Origin: CAYLJV01 sp964510375
GTDB taxonomy: Archaea > Hadarchaeota > Hadarchaeia > Hadarchaeales > JAGGTB01
Length of the DNA stretch: 37,512 bases
Reading direction: 5' to 3'
NCBI GenBank assembly: GCA_964510375.1
Contig: CAZEBR010000014.1
Span: 1-37,512, forward strand
Part shown: positions 14,977 through 23,273 of the stretch, in pieces
Layout of the letters: each line of letters opens with the position of its first letter
Position numbering within the stretch: the stretch's first letter is position 1
Notes under the pieces: generated by a model
What the model was told of the DNA's origin: nothing
Seen by the model: the letters and a program-made list of their open reading frames with translations, nothing else
Databases searched by the model: none
Made by a program: the position numbers and the translations under genes

Positions 14977-15735
14977 CTATCTCTTCCTCGTCCAGCTTTC
15001 CGAGAGGTATTTTTCCTCAAGTTGTTTCGAGAATTTCTCTTCTTCTGGCGACAGGCTTCCCTCGTAGAATTCTACGCCGAATCTGTCGGCGAACCCGTTT
15101 ACCATGGCCTCCTGGACCCTTTCGAACTCGGGTTTTCGCCCCAGTTCCCTCGAAACGGAGGTCACCCGCTTGCGGACCGACGATACGAACTTGTCCGTAA
15201 TTTTCTCCTCTGAGACCTTCAGGACCTCGAACATGAGTCTGATATCCGGATCCACCAGAATAGTCCCGTGCTGCAGGAACGCCCCGTAACGGCGGGTCTG
15301 GGCGCTTCCGGAAATCTTCTTCCCGCCCGCGAGCACGTCGTTGATCTCGCTGTAACTCGCCTCCAGCCCAAGGTTTTCGAAACCCGCTACCAGACTCTCA
15401 CAGACCTTTTGGAAGGATCTAGCAACGTCGGCGGGAACCTCGTCGAGGGGCGCGACTATGGAGTATGTTATTTCTCCGTCGCGGTCGTGAAACACGGTCC
15501 CGCCACCGCTTATTCTTCTCACGACATCTATGCCCTCTTCCTCAGCCCTCTCCGTGTCGACCTCGTAGTCGATTCCCTGGAAACAGCCCAGGGAAACTGA
15601 TGAGGGATCCCATCGGTAAAGCCTCAGTGTCGGTGGAGCGGAGCCCTGACCTACCTGCTTCAGGATGGCTTCATCTATGGCCATGTTTCTCGAGGCGTTG
15701 TCGATCTTCAATGGTAGAAGCCTGTATCTATTCAT
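14977..15735 (-). CDS. lplA: Lipoate-protein ligase, catalytic N-terminal subunit
   Basis: 252 residues, the BPL/LplA/LipB fold. RRISGGGTVFHD (73-84) and GGKKISGSAQTR (138-149, with the catalytic Lys just before ISGS) are present, along with QHGTIL. The enzyme activates lipoate or octanoate with ATP and joins it to lipoyl domains. Archaeal LplA of the Thermoplasma type needs a separate C-terminal domain, LplB. The gene just upstream encodes one and overlaps this start by eight bases. Residues 232-252 form a charged tail. With the two radical SAM genes it could load octanoyl groups for conversion in place, as well as salvage free lipoate. Confidence 0.92.
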   Translation of the reverse strand: MNRYRLLPLKIDNASRNMAIDEAILKQVGQGSAPPTLRLYRWDPSSVSLGCFQGIDYEVDTERAEEEGIDVVRRISGGGTVFHDRDGEITYSIVAPLDEVPADVARSFQKVCESLVAGFENLGLEASYSEINDVLAGGKKISGSAQTRRYGAFLQHGTILVDPDIRLMFEVLKVSEEKITDKFVSSVRKRVTSVSRELGRKPEFERVQEAMVNGFADRFGVEFYEGSLSPEEEKFSKQLEEKYLSESWTRKR

Positions 15736-16006
15736 CTTCGGCCTCCAGGGCCTTCTCTATCGCCTTCCACCAGTGCTCGGGCTCCAGCGAAGGTGATTTT
15801 ATGTCCTCTTCGCCGTAGAAATCTTCGATCTTTCTCGATGCGTCGTCCCTTTTCGTTTCTTTCAGTTGATTCTCCAAATCGCTTAACTTACTCTCCGGAT
15901 ATACGAAAAAGTCGCCCGTAAATGTAACGTCGAGGATGAGGTCTCCCTTTACCTCTACTTCCGCCCGGATCAGGCCTGAGGGAGACTTGTATTCTCCTAC
16001 TCTCAT
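15728..16006 (-). CDS. lplB: Lipoate-protein ligase accessory C-terminal domain
   Basis: 92 residues, matching the separate LplB protein of Thermoplasma. The shared pattern is YKSPSGLIRAEVEVKGDLI, then VTFTGDFFVYPE and a helical end. LplB is required for the adenylation step done by LplA. The stop overlaps the lplA start by eight bases, so the two are translationally coupled. It is likely the first gene of the lplB-lplA-lipS-lipS-gcvH transcript, as 98 bases separate it from lpd. Confidence 0.85.
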   Translation of the reverse strand: MRVGEYKSPSGLIRAEVEVKGDLILDVTFTGDFFVYPESKLSDLENQLKETKRDDASRKIEDFYGEEDIKSPSLEPEHWWKAIEKALEAEDE

Positions 16007-16104
16007 GACAGTGAATCAACCCTTTGGAATGTGAAAAATGTTTCGGCGTGTTCTGGAACGAATATTAAAGAAAAAATAGAGTGGATTGGATGTGTTTCGA
16101 TCCT

Positions 16105-17439
16105 CTAGAGTGCCAAGGGCCCCGAATCGAGTGCATCTTCGACGGCTAGTAGTATTCCTTCGCTTACCGTGGGGTGGGCGTGGACAGTGTCTGCCACCGC
16201 CTCAGCAGGCAGTTCATTTTGTACTGCCAAAGCCAGTTCGTGGATAATCTCGCTGGCTTCGACCCCGACAATAGTTCCGGCTTTGAGTATACCTTCGTCG
16301 TCTATGGCGACTTTGATTTTACCTTCTATCTCGTTTTTGGTATAAGCTGCGGCGACTTCTCTAAAGGATGCTGAGCCCGTTACGTATTCCTCTTTGAATT
16401 CGCCCACCTTTGCAAGCTGCGGGTCGGTGAATACTACTGCCGGAATCAAAGATTTCTGTTTTTCATTTCCAAGTATCGACTCGACGGCTATTACGGCTTC
16501 GTTGTATGCCTCGTGTGCCAGCATCTTTCCGCCGGCGACATCTCCTACGGCGTAGATTCTGGGGTCGTCCGTTTTGAACTGATCATCAGTCTTAACGAAT
16601 CCTCCGTCGTCCAGCTCCATGTCCGTGTTTTCGAGTCCAAGACCGTCCGTCACGGGTTTCCGTCCGCAAAGCACCATTACCTGATCGGCTGAATATACTT
16701 TCTCATCCTCGCATTCTACGGCAACTTTTTCTCCCTTTTCCACGTTGCAAACACTTCTGTCCAGCCGTATGTCCATACCAAGCTTTTTGGCTTTCTTGGC
16801 GATGGGTTTGACGACCCTCTCGTCGAACTGTGGAAGAATCTGGTCCAAGGCCTCGAGGATCGTCACGTCCGTACCGAGTTTGTTACAGATGGTTCCCAGT
16901 TCCATTCCTATGTATCCCGCTCCGATGATCACTATTTTTTCGGGCAGTTCTTTCATATCGAAAAATTCGTCCGAGGTAATCGTTTCTTCTTTGTCGTAAG
17001 AGCAAAAGGGAAGCTTCACTGGCTCGGATCCGCTCGCTATGATGGCGTTTTCGAATTCAACCGTTTCTCCGTCTATCTCAGCTTGGCTAGAGGAAACGAG
17101 TTCGGCTTTGGCTTCTTTAATGTCGACACCGGCTTTTTCGACTCTCTTCTTTGAACCGGCTCTGAGTCTTCGTATATTTCTGGACGTCCATTTCATCATC
17201 CGCTTGCAGTCTATTTCGGGGTCCGCTTCTATTCCCAAATCGGAACTTTCCTCTGCTTTGTGTGCAATCTCTGCCGCAGTCTTGAGGGACTTTGAAGGAA
17301 TACAACCTCTGTTGAGGCAAGCTCCTCCAATCTTGTTCTTTTCGGCCAGAACAACATCTAATCCGCTTTGTTCGGCTCTTAAGGCCGCTAGAAGTCCTCC
17401 CGGACCTCCACCAATTACTAAAAGGTCATAAGAACTCAT
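16105..17439 (-). CDS. lpdA: Dihydrolipoyl dehydrogenase
   Basis: 444 residues. The FAD-binding GGGPGGLLAALRAE starts at residue 10. The redox disulfide is C41/C46 in GGACLNRGCIPSK. The NAD-binding Rossmann motif is GAGYIGMELGTI, YAVGDVAGGKMLAHEA binds the second part of FAD, and HAHPTVSE near the C-terminus carries the active-site His. It reoxidises dihydrolipoyl groups, as the L protein of glycine cleavage or E3 of an oxoacid dehydrogenase. It sits 98 bases upstream of lplB on the same strand, probably with its own promoter in 17440-17590. Only gcvH is present as a visible client. Confidence 0.94.
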   Translation of the reverse strand: MSSYDLLVIGGGPGGLLAALRAEQSGLDVVLAEKNKIGGACLNRGCIPSKSLKTAAEIAHKAEESSDLGIEADPEIDCKRMMKWTSRNIRRLRAGSKKRVEKAGVDIKEAKAELVSSSQAEIDGETVEFENAIIASGSEPVKLPFCSYDKEETITSDEFFDMKELPEKIVIIGAGYIGMELGTICNKLGTDVTILEALDQILPQFDERVVKPIAKKAKKLGMDIRLDRSVCNVEKGEKVAVECEDEKVYSADQVMVLCGRKPVTDGLGLENTDMELDDGGFVKTDDQFKTDDPRIYAVGDVAGGKMLAHEAYNEAVIAVESILGNEKQKSLIPAVVFTDPQLAKVGEFKEEYVTGSASFREVAAAYTKNEIEGKIKVAIDDEGILKAGTIVGVEASEIIHELALAVQNELPAEAVADTVHAHPTVSEGILLAVEDALDSGPLAL

Positions 17440-17585
17440 ATATGGTCTCAGTTACAGTCTTATCCCTCCAGATAAAAGAGTTTTGGTAGAGAAAGGACCT
17501 CCCTTTATTTAATGATCAACTGTTTTTGGATTGGTAGAAAAACATAAGCGTTATTACAAACTGTTCCTTAGATGATTTTAAACCT

Positions 17586-17594
17586 AAGGAGGTG
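17586..17594 (+). promoter_or_regulatory. Strong Shine-Dalgarno that fixes the ahpD-like start
   Basis: AAGGAGGTG lies six bases before ATG 17601. It shows that the GTG at 17592, which lies within it, is not the start. Confidence 0.7.
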
Positions 17595-17600
17595 TTTAAT

Positions 17601-17936
17601 ATGGGTGAAATGAAAGATACGGTTGAAGATGTGCAGGAGACACTAAAGCTTCTTAAGAAGGAAAAGCACGATACATTCACCGATTTTACGGACTTTGTTG
17701 ATTCTTCTCTTGAGGAGGGGGATCTTGACACAAAGACTAAGGAACTGATTACGTTGGGAGCTGCAATCACGGCCAAATGTAAGTATTGCATCGCATTGCA
17801 TGTCAAAAAGGCCCTAGCAGCAGGAGCAACGAAGGGAGAGATACTAGAAGCAGCTTTGGTCGCTATAATGATGGGTGGCGGTCCCGCCATGACGTTCGTC
17901 ACGGAAGTTCGAAAAGCTCTGGAAGAGTTCGAATAA
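17601..17936 (+). CDS. AhpD-like carboxymuconolactone decarboxylase family protein
   Basis: 111 residues. The redox motif is CKYCIALHVKKA (C60, C63, H67), the CxxC-x3-H signature of AhpD-like peroxidase partners. The surrounding helices (TKELITLGAAITA, GEILEAALVAIMMGGGPAM) are standard for the family. It is probably a small thiol reductase or peroxidase component used against oxidants, working as an oligomer. The divergent neighbour is lpd; in some bacteria AhpD is reduced by lipoyl proteins and Lpd, which makes that adjacency interesting. A perfect hairpin terminator follows. Confidence 0.88.
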   Translation: MGEMKDTVEDVQETLKLLKKEKHDTFTDFTDFVDSSLEEGDLDTKTKELITLGAAITAKCKYCIALHVKKALAAGATKGEILEAALVAIMMGGGPAMTFVTEVRKALEEFE

Positions 17937-17946
17937 ATGATCAGAC

Positions 17947-17995
17947 AACCGAATATTGAGAAATTCGGTTTTCCCATTTTTAATTTTATTTTTGA
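17947..17995 (+). terminator. Hairpin terminator after the ahpD-like gene
   Basis: AACCGAAT (17947-17954) pairs perfectly with ATTCGGTT (17963-17970) across an eight-base loop. T-rich sequence follows. A hairpin plus T run is unusual for archaea, where a T run alone often suffices. Confidence 0.7.
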
Positions 17996-18038
17996 TTTGA
18001 TATTTATGTCCTAAATACTGGTGTTTGTACTTATCGGA

Positions 18039-18605
18039 TTACATGTCTTCTATATCGAAATTTTCCCAGACTAAGAAATCCGACTCGACTTCGTTTTCTT
18101 CCTTGTAAGATTCGAAAAGTTCTAGGTAGGTTTCCGTGATTTTTTCTTTCGATGAGAGTCCCAACTCTTCCAGCAGGTCCACTATATCTTCTTCTCCCCC
18201 CTCGATCTCAATAAAAAGTCCGAGGTAGGGGAGCTCGTCTATAACGACTTCCAACTTATCACCCTTCCATACCTGACGTTTTTTCTCGTACTTGAAGGCG
18301 GTGGAGTATCCGAGTCTGTCGAAGACCTTCGAAAGTTTTTCTATGTCGATGGAGAATTCTATTTCTTCTCTAGTTTTTAAGTCCCCGGATCTTGACCCCT
18401 TATAGGTGAAGACCTCGTCGGACTTGCCGTCATCCATCGTCCTTAATCGTAGAAGCTTGTCCGAGTCCTTCATCTTCCCATCCTTGTCGATCACGATGTT
18501 CCTTTCGTGGTAGTCGTGGACTTTCGATAAGCCCGCCTCCGTTAGCTTCGACGAGATGAGTTCTTTAGAATCGATTTTTATCTTGACTTCGGTTTCCTCG
18601 CCCAT
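18039..18605 (-). CDS. CYTH-domain protein (class IV adenylate cyclase / thiamine triphosphatase type)
   Basis: 188 residues. The CYTH signature ExExK is at the N-terminus (E4-T-E6-V-K8), followed by LLRLRTMDDG, VFTYKG, REEIEFSI, KKRQVWKGD and a late FIEIEGGEEDI strand, as in the tunnel-fold enzymes that bind triphosphates through metal. Archaeal members are annotated as class IV adenylate cyclases but many probably hydrolyse a triphosphate. An acidic tail of about 25 residues (KEENEVESDF onward) extends past the domain. It stands alone, facing the DUF2270 gene across a 335-base intergenic region. Confidence 0.85.
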   Translation of the reverse strand: MGEETEVKIKIDSKELISSKLTEAGLSKVHDYHERNIVIDKDGKMKDSDKLLRLRTMDDGKSDEVFTYKGSRSGDLKTREEIEFSIDIEKLSKVFDRLGYSTAFKYEKKRQVWKGDKLEVVIDELPYLGLFIEIEGGEEDIVDLLEELGLSSKEKITETYLELFESYKEENEVESDFLVWENFDIEDM

Positions 18606-18940
18606 GTTGTGTCCATTATCTTTTCGGAAAAAGACCTTTAATCGGTTTTGAGGAGACTATCATATTTTTAGAGGTTTTTTTGTCTTGATGGATCGCATGA
18701 ACGCTCTGGTTTATTCTTAGAAACTTTACTGATTTCGTTTTCTTTTTTGGTTTACAGATTCAATACTCTATCACGACCCCGATAGTTCTTAATATCGATT
18801 CTTTTCCATTTTATATCGATAGCCCGATAACTGTTTACGTAATAACAAATAGAAACTTTTGAAATAAATTTTTCTAACCTTGAAGCGTCCTCGTGTATTC
18901 ATAAACTTTAATAAATGTCTTTTTAAGAACCTTTCATTAA
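18606..18940. other. Intergenic region with two TATCG/CGATA inverted repeats
   Basis: This 335-base A/T-rich stretch separates two divergent genes and has no convincing gene. It holds two inverted repeats of the same half-site: CGATA-N8-TATCG (18780-18797) and TATCG-N6-CGATA (18814-18829), about 33 bases apart. A TATA-like stretch near 18898-18915 could serve the DUF2270 gene. The repeats may be an operator, but A/T-rich DNA makes chance likely. Confidence 0.3.
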
Positions 18941-19513
18941 ATGAAGTGGGAAGAGATTTGTCAAGAGGATACTAATGTAATAATGCACTTTTACCGTGCA
19001 GAGGTCCAGAGAATTAACACTTGGAGACAGCGGATGGACAGGACCACGCATTGGGCCGTAGTGATCACGGTCGGTGTCATCACTTTTGCGCTTTCCAACC
19101 AGAATATACCCCACTGGGCGATGTTACCCGGTCTGTTTTTGAATTATATTTTTCTCTTCACGGAGGCGAGGAGGTATAGGTATTTCGACTCTTGGAGGGG
19201 GAGGGTGAGGGCTCTGGAGGAGTTATTCTTGGCGAAGTTCTTCGATAGGGAAATGGAAGTCGACGAGAAATGGCAGAAGGTCCTGTCCGAAGATTTGAAG
19301 GAGCCAAAGTTCAAGATAACTTGGGAGGAAGCCGTTAAAAGAAGGTTGAAGAGAATTTACATCTGGATAATACTGGCTTTTACAGGGTCTTGGATCGGCA
19401 AGCTTTACCTACACCCCGAGAGGTCGTTATCTCTCCAGGCGTTCTTTAGCAAGATATCAGGCCCTCTTGGTACGGCTATTGGGATATTTATTTTCGTATT
19501 AGTTCTGAGTTGA
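18941..19513 (+). CDS. DUF2270 membrane protein
   Basis: 190 residues. The N-terminal part has the pattern YRAEVQRINTWRQRMDRTTHWAVV, which I recognise from DUF2270 proteins common in haloarchaea. Hydrophobic segments lie at about 38-54, 60-75, 137-152 and 170-189, with EARRYRYFDSWRGRVR in the cytosolic loop. Function unknown. Its presence fits a salt-loving euryarchaeal lineage. Single gene, start ATG 18941. Confidence 0.85.
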   Translation: MKWEEICQEDTNVIMHFYRAEVQRINTWRQRMDRTTHWAVVITVGVITFALSNQNIPHWAMLPGLFLNYIFLFTEARRYRYFDSWRGRVRALEELFLAKFFDREMEVDEKWQKVLSEDLKEPKFKITWEEAVKRRLKRIYIWIILAFTGSWIGKLYLHPERSLSLQAFFSKISGPLGTAIGIFIFVLVLS

Positions 19514-19988
19514 ATAGTAATATCCTCTTCATATTTCTTCCTTGCTTCCCCGGGAAGGGAGGCCAGAGGGAAAACTAGGGAAAAGGAAATCGAGGGGGAA
19601 TTCGCCTCCGAAGAATATATTGAGAAATTCGAGGATGAAATGGAGTAGTGCCGTCGATAAAAGAGTTGCTGTCGTGCCGATTTTTCAGCGGGTTCACCCG
19701 TTCGGGGGACCGTGACGCCGTGAAGGAACATTCGATTCAGCTGGTGATTGTGAGACACGTCAGGGATCGGATAACCGAGATTTTCGCCGGCGATGAAATC
19801 GATTTCATCTCCAGTGACGCTTCCTGCGAGATCGGAACCGTTTCCTCATAAGTTTCCGTGTAATGTTTGTCCGTTTAGCTTAAAGTTACTCTCAGCATTC
19901 TGGTGATTGGTTGATGTGTTTGAGGGGAGATCCCTCTTGCCCAGGGATATAAATGTCGGATGGAACGGATAAATTGGTGTGAGAAAAG
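19514..19988. other. Intergenic region with possible gene remnants
   Basis: 475 bases without a clear gene. One plus-strand frame reads REARGKTREKEIEGEFASEE, continues EYIEKFEDEME and ends at a TAG before 19648. It is protein-like but has no start codon. It is followed by a 67-codon GTG frame (19648-19851) of weak character. The two could be the remains of one decayed gene. A TATA box for the cupin gene lies at 19946-19955. Confidence 0.3.
19946..19955 (+). promoter_or_regulatory. TATA box of the cupin gene
   Basis: GATATAAATG, 33 to 42 bases before ATG 19989, giving a leader of roughly 15 bases. Confidence 0.5.
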
Positions 19989-20327
19989 ATGTCGGAGTGG
20001 ATTCAAGGAGAAGGTTATCGGAAGAAGGTTCTTTACGATGAGGAAGATCTGGGGATGGATGGCACCAAGGTACAGGTCGTGGAAATTGAGAGTGGAAACA
20101 AGGTGGAGCCCCATTATCACAAAAAACAGACTGAAGTTTTCAGTATTCAGAACGGCGAGGCCGTGATGGGAATCGGGGAGGAGGAATACTTGGCTCAGGA
20201 GGGGGACGTGCTCATCTGCAAGCCCGGTGATTTGCATTACACCAAAAATGATTCCTCCGAAACTTTCCGATTGATAGTGTTCAAGACGAACTACGAAGAG
20301 GAAGACAGTTATTGGCCTGAGGATTAA
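19989..20327 (+). CDS. Cupin-domain protein
   Basis: 112 residues, a single cupin barrel. Metal ligands are visible as H42, H44 and E49 (EPHYHKKQTEVF) and H83 (GDLHYT), with the turn KPGD between. Small cupins of this sort range from sugar isomerases and dioxygenases to plain sensors, so no reaction can be assigned. It is a single gene with its own TATA box; convergent to the nitrilase family gene, with T runs between them. Confidence 0.85.
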   Translation: MSEWIQGEGYRKKVLYDEEDLGMDGTKVQVVEIESGNKVEPHYHKKQTEVFSIQNGEAVMGIGEEEYLAQEGDVLICKPGDLHYTKNDSSETFRLIVFKTNYEEEDSYWPED

Positions 20328-20410
20328 TTTCACTATCTTTGAGCATTAATTTTTTAATATAATCTCATTTTACCGTTTTTTAATCCCTTTATTTCGTCAT
20401 CGGGATTGCT

Positions 20411-21229
20411 CTATTTCTTTTTATACGGAGGGAATTTTTTATACAAATCGAATTGTGCCATCTCCTTCGTTGGCATTTTCTTCTCCGATTCAGCTATTTC
20501 GGCGGGCTCTATTTCTGTCAGACCGACTTCTTCAGCCCCTCCTAAACGGACCATTTCATACCCCAAAGGTGAGGAGACCATGCTGTTACCGACGAAATGA
20601 GGTTTCGGATGGTTAATCCCCGCCACAAAGAAGTTGTTTTCGTGTGCCCTAGCATTGATCAGCGTTCGCCACTGGCTACTTTTGTACTCTCCATCGTAGA
20701 ACCCGCTCGGCATGAGGACGAGATCGGCTCCCCGAAAATTCATTATCCGAAACAGCTCAGGGAAGCGCACGTCGAAGCAGGTTGCTAGACCTACCTTCAA
20801 ACCTCTCCAGTCGATCAGGTTTACCTCGGCGCCATGGGTGAAGAGTTCGGATTCCTTGTGGCCGAAAGCGTCGAAAAGATGTATTTTTCTGTAGGTCCCC
20901 AAAATTTCTCCTTTTTTGTCGATGAATATAGAAGTATTGTAAGTCTTCCCTCCGTCGGTAATATACGCGGTAGTGAGGAGGGCGACGGACCGTTCTTTCG
21001 CTATATTTCTTGCAGTCGATACGTATTTGGAGTCCATGTTTTCCGAATTTTTATCGATCAAATCCTTCGTGACTTTGCCCTCTTTCATACCCATCATGTA
21101 CTCCGGTGTAATTACGATGTCGGGTTCCCCTTCAGTCTCGGAAATTTTTCTTTCTAGCCTTTCCAAGTTTTCGTACTTTTCGGGTCCCGCGTCCATTTGA
21201 AATAGTCCTAGCTTTAATCTATCGACCAT
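20411..21229 (-). CDS. Carbon-nitrogen hydrolase (nitrilase superfamily)
   Basis: 272 residues from ATG 21229. The catalytic triad is E43 (TPEYMMG), K115 (YRKIHLFD) and C151 (LATCFDVRFPELFR). The late motif AGINHPKPHFVGNSMV and a PLGYEM substitute for the usual GxSxxxxP region. Members hydrolyse amides such as omega-amides or deaminated glutathione; the substrate here is not clear. The frame extends to TTG 21253, but a TATA-like element at 21258-21267 (minus strand) would put the transcript start close to ATG 21229, so a nearly leaderless start there is preferred. Confidence 0.87.
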   Translation of the reverse strand: MVDRLKLGLFQMDAGPEKYENLERLERKISETEGEPDIVITPEYMMGMKEGKVTKDLIDKNSENMDSKYVSTARNIAKERSVALLTTAYITDGGKTYNTSIFIDKKGEILGTYRKIHLFDAFGHKESELFTHGAEVNLIDWRGLKVGLATCFDVRFPELFRIMNFRGADLVLMPSGFYDGEYKSSQWRTLINARAHENNFFVAGINHPKPHFVGNSMVSSPLGYEMVRLGGAEEVGLTEIEPAEIAESEKKMPTKEMAQFDLYKKFPPYKKK

Positions 21230-21357
21230 CGGTGTAAGCTCTGGAAAGTTCAATTAAAAATTTTTATCCGTTTTTCGTCCGAATCCCACGTTCGATGGTC
21301 TCGGAGTTCTTAAATATTAAAACTATTTGTGCTTATTGGCCCTTGGAGGACGGAAGT

Positions 21358-22341
21358 TTGAGCGTACTGTTCCTGAAAGAGTCCGAGATAAAAGATTTGA
21401 TTTCCATTCCCGAAACGATAGAAACCGTGGAGAGTGCATTTGAGGCCAAGGGGCGAGGTGAGGTTCAGATGCCTCCCAAATCCTACGTTTATTTTGACCG
21501 CTTCAACGGGGACTTCAGAGCAATGCCGGCGTATCTCGAGGAGATGGGAGCCGCCGGGGTAAAGGTCGTCAATGTGCATCCCGATAACCCTGAGAAAAAC
21601 GATTTACGGAGCGTCATGGCCACTATTGTTCTTCTGAGTCCCGAAACGGGGGAGCCTCTTTCGGTGATGAGCGGAACAAAAATCACCGATTTGAGAACCG
21701 GTGCTGCCAGCGCTGTTGCTGCAAAGTATTTGGCCCGAGAGGGTTCAGAGAAAATAGGGTTTATAGGCACGGGTACCCAAGCTAGGACCCAACTCTCTGC
21801 CCTCTCGGAGATTTTCGATTTTGAGAAGGGATGGGCCTACAGTGATCCTGTGAAAAGCAGCGAGAGGTTCTCCGAGGAGATGAGTGGACTTCTGGAGGAT
21901 TTAGAGGTAGTCGAAAATCCGAAAGACGCTGTTATTAATGCGGATATAGTTGTATCCACGACTCCCAGCGAATCTCCTATTATAAATAGCGATTGGGTTT
22001 CTCCGGGGACTCACATAAACGCTATCGGTGCGGATGCGGAGGGCAAACGGGAGCTCGATTCCGATGTCCTTAAGGGGGCCAAAATAGTCGTGGATGAGTG
22101 GGAACAGGCTTCCCATAGCGGCGAAATCAACGTTCCCTTATCGGAGGGAAAGTTAACGAGGGATGACGTGCATGCTGAAATCGGAGAAATAGTTACGGGC
22201 GATAAGGTCGGCCGCCTCTCTGAGGACGAGGTTACCGTTTTCGATTCCACCGGTTTGGCTATTCAGGATATTGCGACCGCTTGGAAGATTTACGAACAGG
22301 CTTTGAATGAGGATGGAGGGGAGGAAATTGCTCTTTTTTAG
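21358..22341 (+). CDS. Ornithine cyclodeaminase / alanine dehydrogenase family protein
   Basis: 327 residues from TTG 21358. The Rossmann motif is GFIGTGTQARTQL (134-146). K69 in AGVKVVNVHPDNP and R113 in TDLRTGAASAVAAKYLA match the substrate site of the family, which includes ornithine cyclodeaminase and the archaeal alanine dehydrogenase. Which amino acid it uses cannot be told. The frame opens at ATG 21295, but GGAGG (21345-21349) stands eight bases before TTG 21358 and a TATA-like element (about 21311-21320) lies inside the longer version. The shorter start also fits the family's length. Confidence 0.87.
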   Translation: MSVLFLKESEIKDLISIPETIETVESAFEAKGRGEVQMPPKSYVYFDRFNGDFRAMPAYLEEMGAAGVKVVNVHPDNPEKNDLRSVMATIVLLSPETGEPLSVMSGTKITDLRTGAASAVAAKYLAREGSEKIGFIGTGTQARTQLSALSEIFDFEKGWAYSDPVKSSERFSEEMSGLLEDLEVVENPKDAVINADIVVSTTPSESPIINSDWVSPGTHINAIGADAEGKRELDSDVLKGAKIVVDEWEQASHSGEINVPLSEGKLTRDDVHAEIGEIVTGDKVGRLSEDEVTVFDSTGLAIQDIATAWKIYEQALNEDGGEEIALF

Positions 22342-22360
22342 TTTTGAAAGTGGACAAAGG

Positions 22361-22368
22361 TTTATAAA
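22361..22368 (+). promoter_or_regulatory. TATA box of the porCDAB operon
   Basis: TTTATAAA, 57 bases before the first ATG, leaving room for a leader with the GAGGT site at 22413-22417. Confidence 0.6.
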
Positions 22369-22424
22369 CAATCGGAGATAGCCTTCTAATAGTCCTCTAA
22401 GTTGAGATAAACGAGGTAGATTTG

Positions 22425-22967
22425 ATGGAACAAATTAGAATTCACGGTCGTGGGGGTCAAGGGTCCGTTACTATGGCCCAGATGCTCGCCCAGGCCGCCT
22501 TTGAGGGGGAGAAGTGGTCGCAAGGATTTCCTTCCTACGGAGTCGAACGGCGTGGAGCTCCCATTCAGGCCTTCGCCCGGATCGACGACGAGAAGATTAC
22601 GGACAGGAGCCAGGGGGACAATCCCGACTACGTAATAGTTCAAGATTCTACACTCATCGGTCTAGTTGATATTCTCGACGGTCTAAGGGACGGGGGAATG
22701 GTGTTGGTAAATACCGCCGAGGACCCGAAGGAATTGGATCTTGAAACCGATGAAGAGTTGGTTACGATTGATGCCACCAGCATTGCTCTTGATCACCTGG
22801 GCAAACCCATAATGAATACTGCACTTCTAGGGGCTTTCGCCGGTGCGACCGGTCTGATAAATATAGATGATATAGAAAAGGTGATTAAGAGGAAGTTCCC
22901 GGGCGAGATTGGTGATAAGAACGTCAAGGCCGCGGAAGAGGCCTATGAGAAGGTGAAAGAAAAATGA
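22425..22967 (+). CDS. porC: Pyruvate/2-oxoacid ferredoxin oxidoreductase, gamma subunit
   Basis: 180 residues. The family start IRIHGRGGQGSVTMAQML is followed by FPSYGVERRGAP and FARIDDEKI, all standard for the gamma subunit. It is the first gene of a four-gene operon in the order gamma, delta, alpha, beta. The complex oxidises pyruvate or a similar 2-oxoacid with CoA to acyl-CoA and CO2, passing electrons to ferredoxin. ATG 22425 is preferred to the TTG three bases earlier because of spacing from GAGGT. Confidence 0.93.
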   Translation: MEQIRIHGRGGQGSVTMAQMLAQAAFEGEKWSQGFPSYGVERRGAPIQAFARIDDEKITDRSQGDNPDYVIVQDSTLIGLVDILDGLRDGGMVLVNTAEDPKELDLETDEELVTIDATSIALDHLGKPIMNTALLGAFAGATGLINIDDIEKVIKRKFPGEIGDKNVKAAEEAYEKVKEK

Positions 22968-23272
22968 CTGAAGAGGAGGAAACCCAGAGCAAGGACCCTT
23001 ACGAGGATTTAAAGATTACGAAGGGCGTCGTGGCGAAGCCTAATACTTCGCTGGTCAACAAGACGGGTAGTTGGAGATCCTTCCGTCCGGTGATAGACCA
23101 CGACGAGTGTATAGCTTGCGGAATGTGCGAGACGGTCTGTCCGGATATGGCCGTCAAGGAAGTCGAAGAGGATAAATACGAAGTGGATTTGGAATACTGC
23201 AAGGGTTGTGGAATATGTGCCGAGGAATGTCCAGTCGACGCGATAGAAATGGAGAAAGAGGAGGGCAAATAA
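22964..23272 (+). CDS. porD: 2-oxoacid ferredoxin oxidoreductase, delta (ferredoxin) subunit
   Basis: 102 residues with two [4Fe-4S] motifs: CIACGMCETVCPD and CKGCGICAEECPVD. It carries electrons from the active site out to ferredoxin. An acidic N-terminal part of about 40 residues contains the GSWRSFRP block typical of PorD. It overlaps porC by four bases (ATGA). Confidence 0.94.
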   Translation: MTEEEETQSKDPYEDLKITKGVVAKPNTSLVNKTGSWRSFRPVIDHDECIACGMCETVCPDMAVKEVEEDKYEVDLEYCKGCGICAEECPVDAIEMEKEEGK

Positions 23273-23273
23273 A

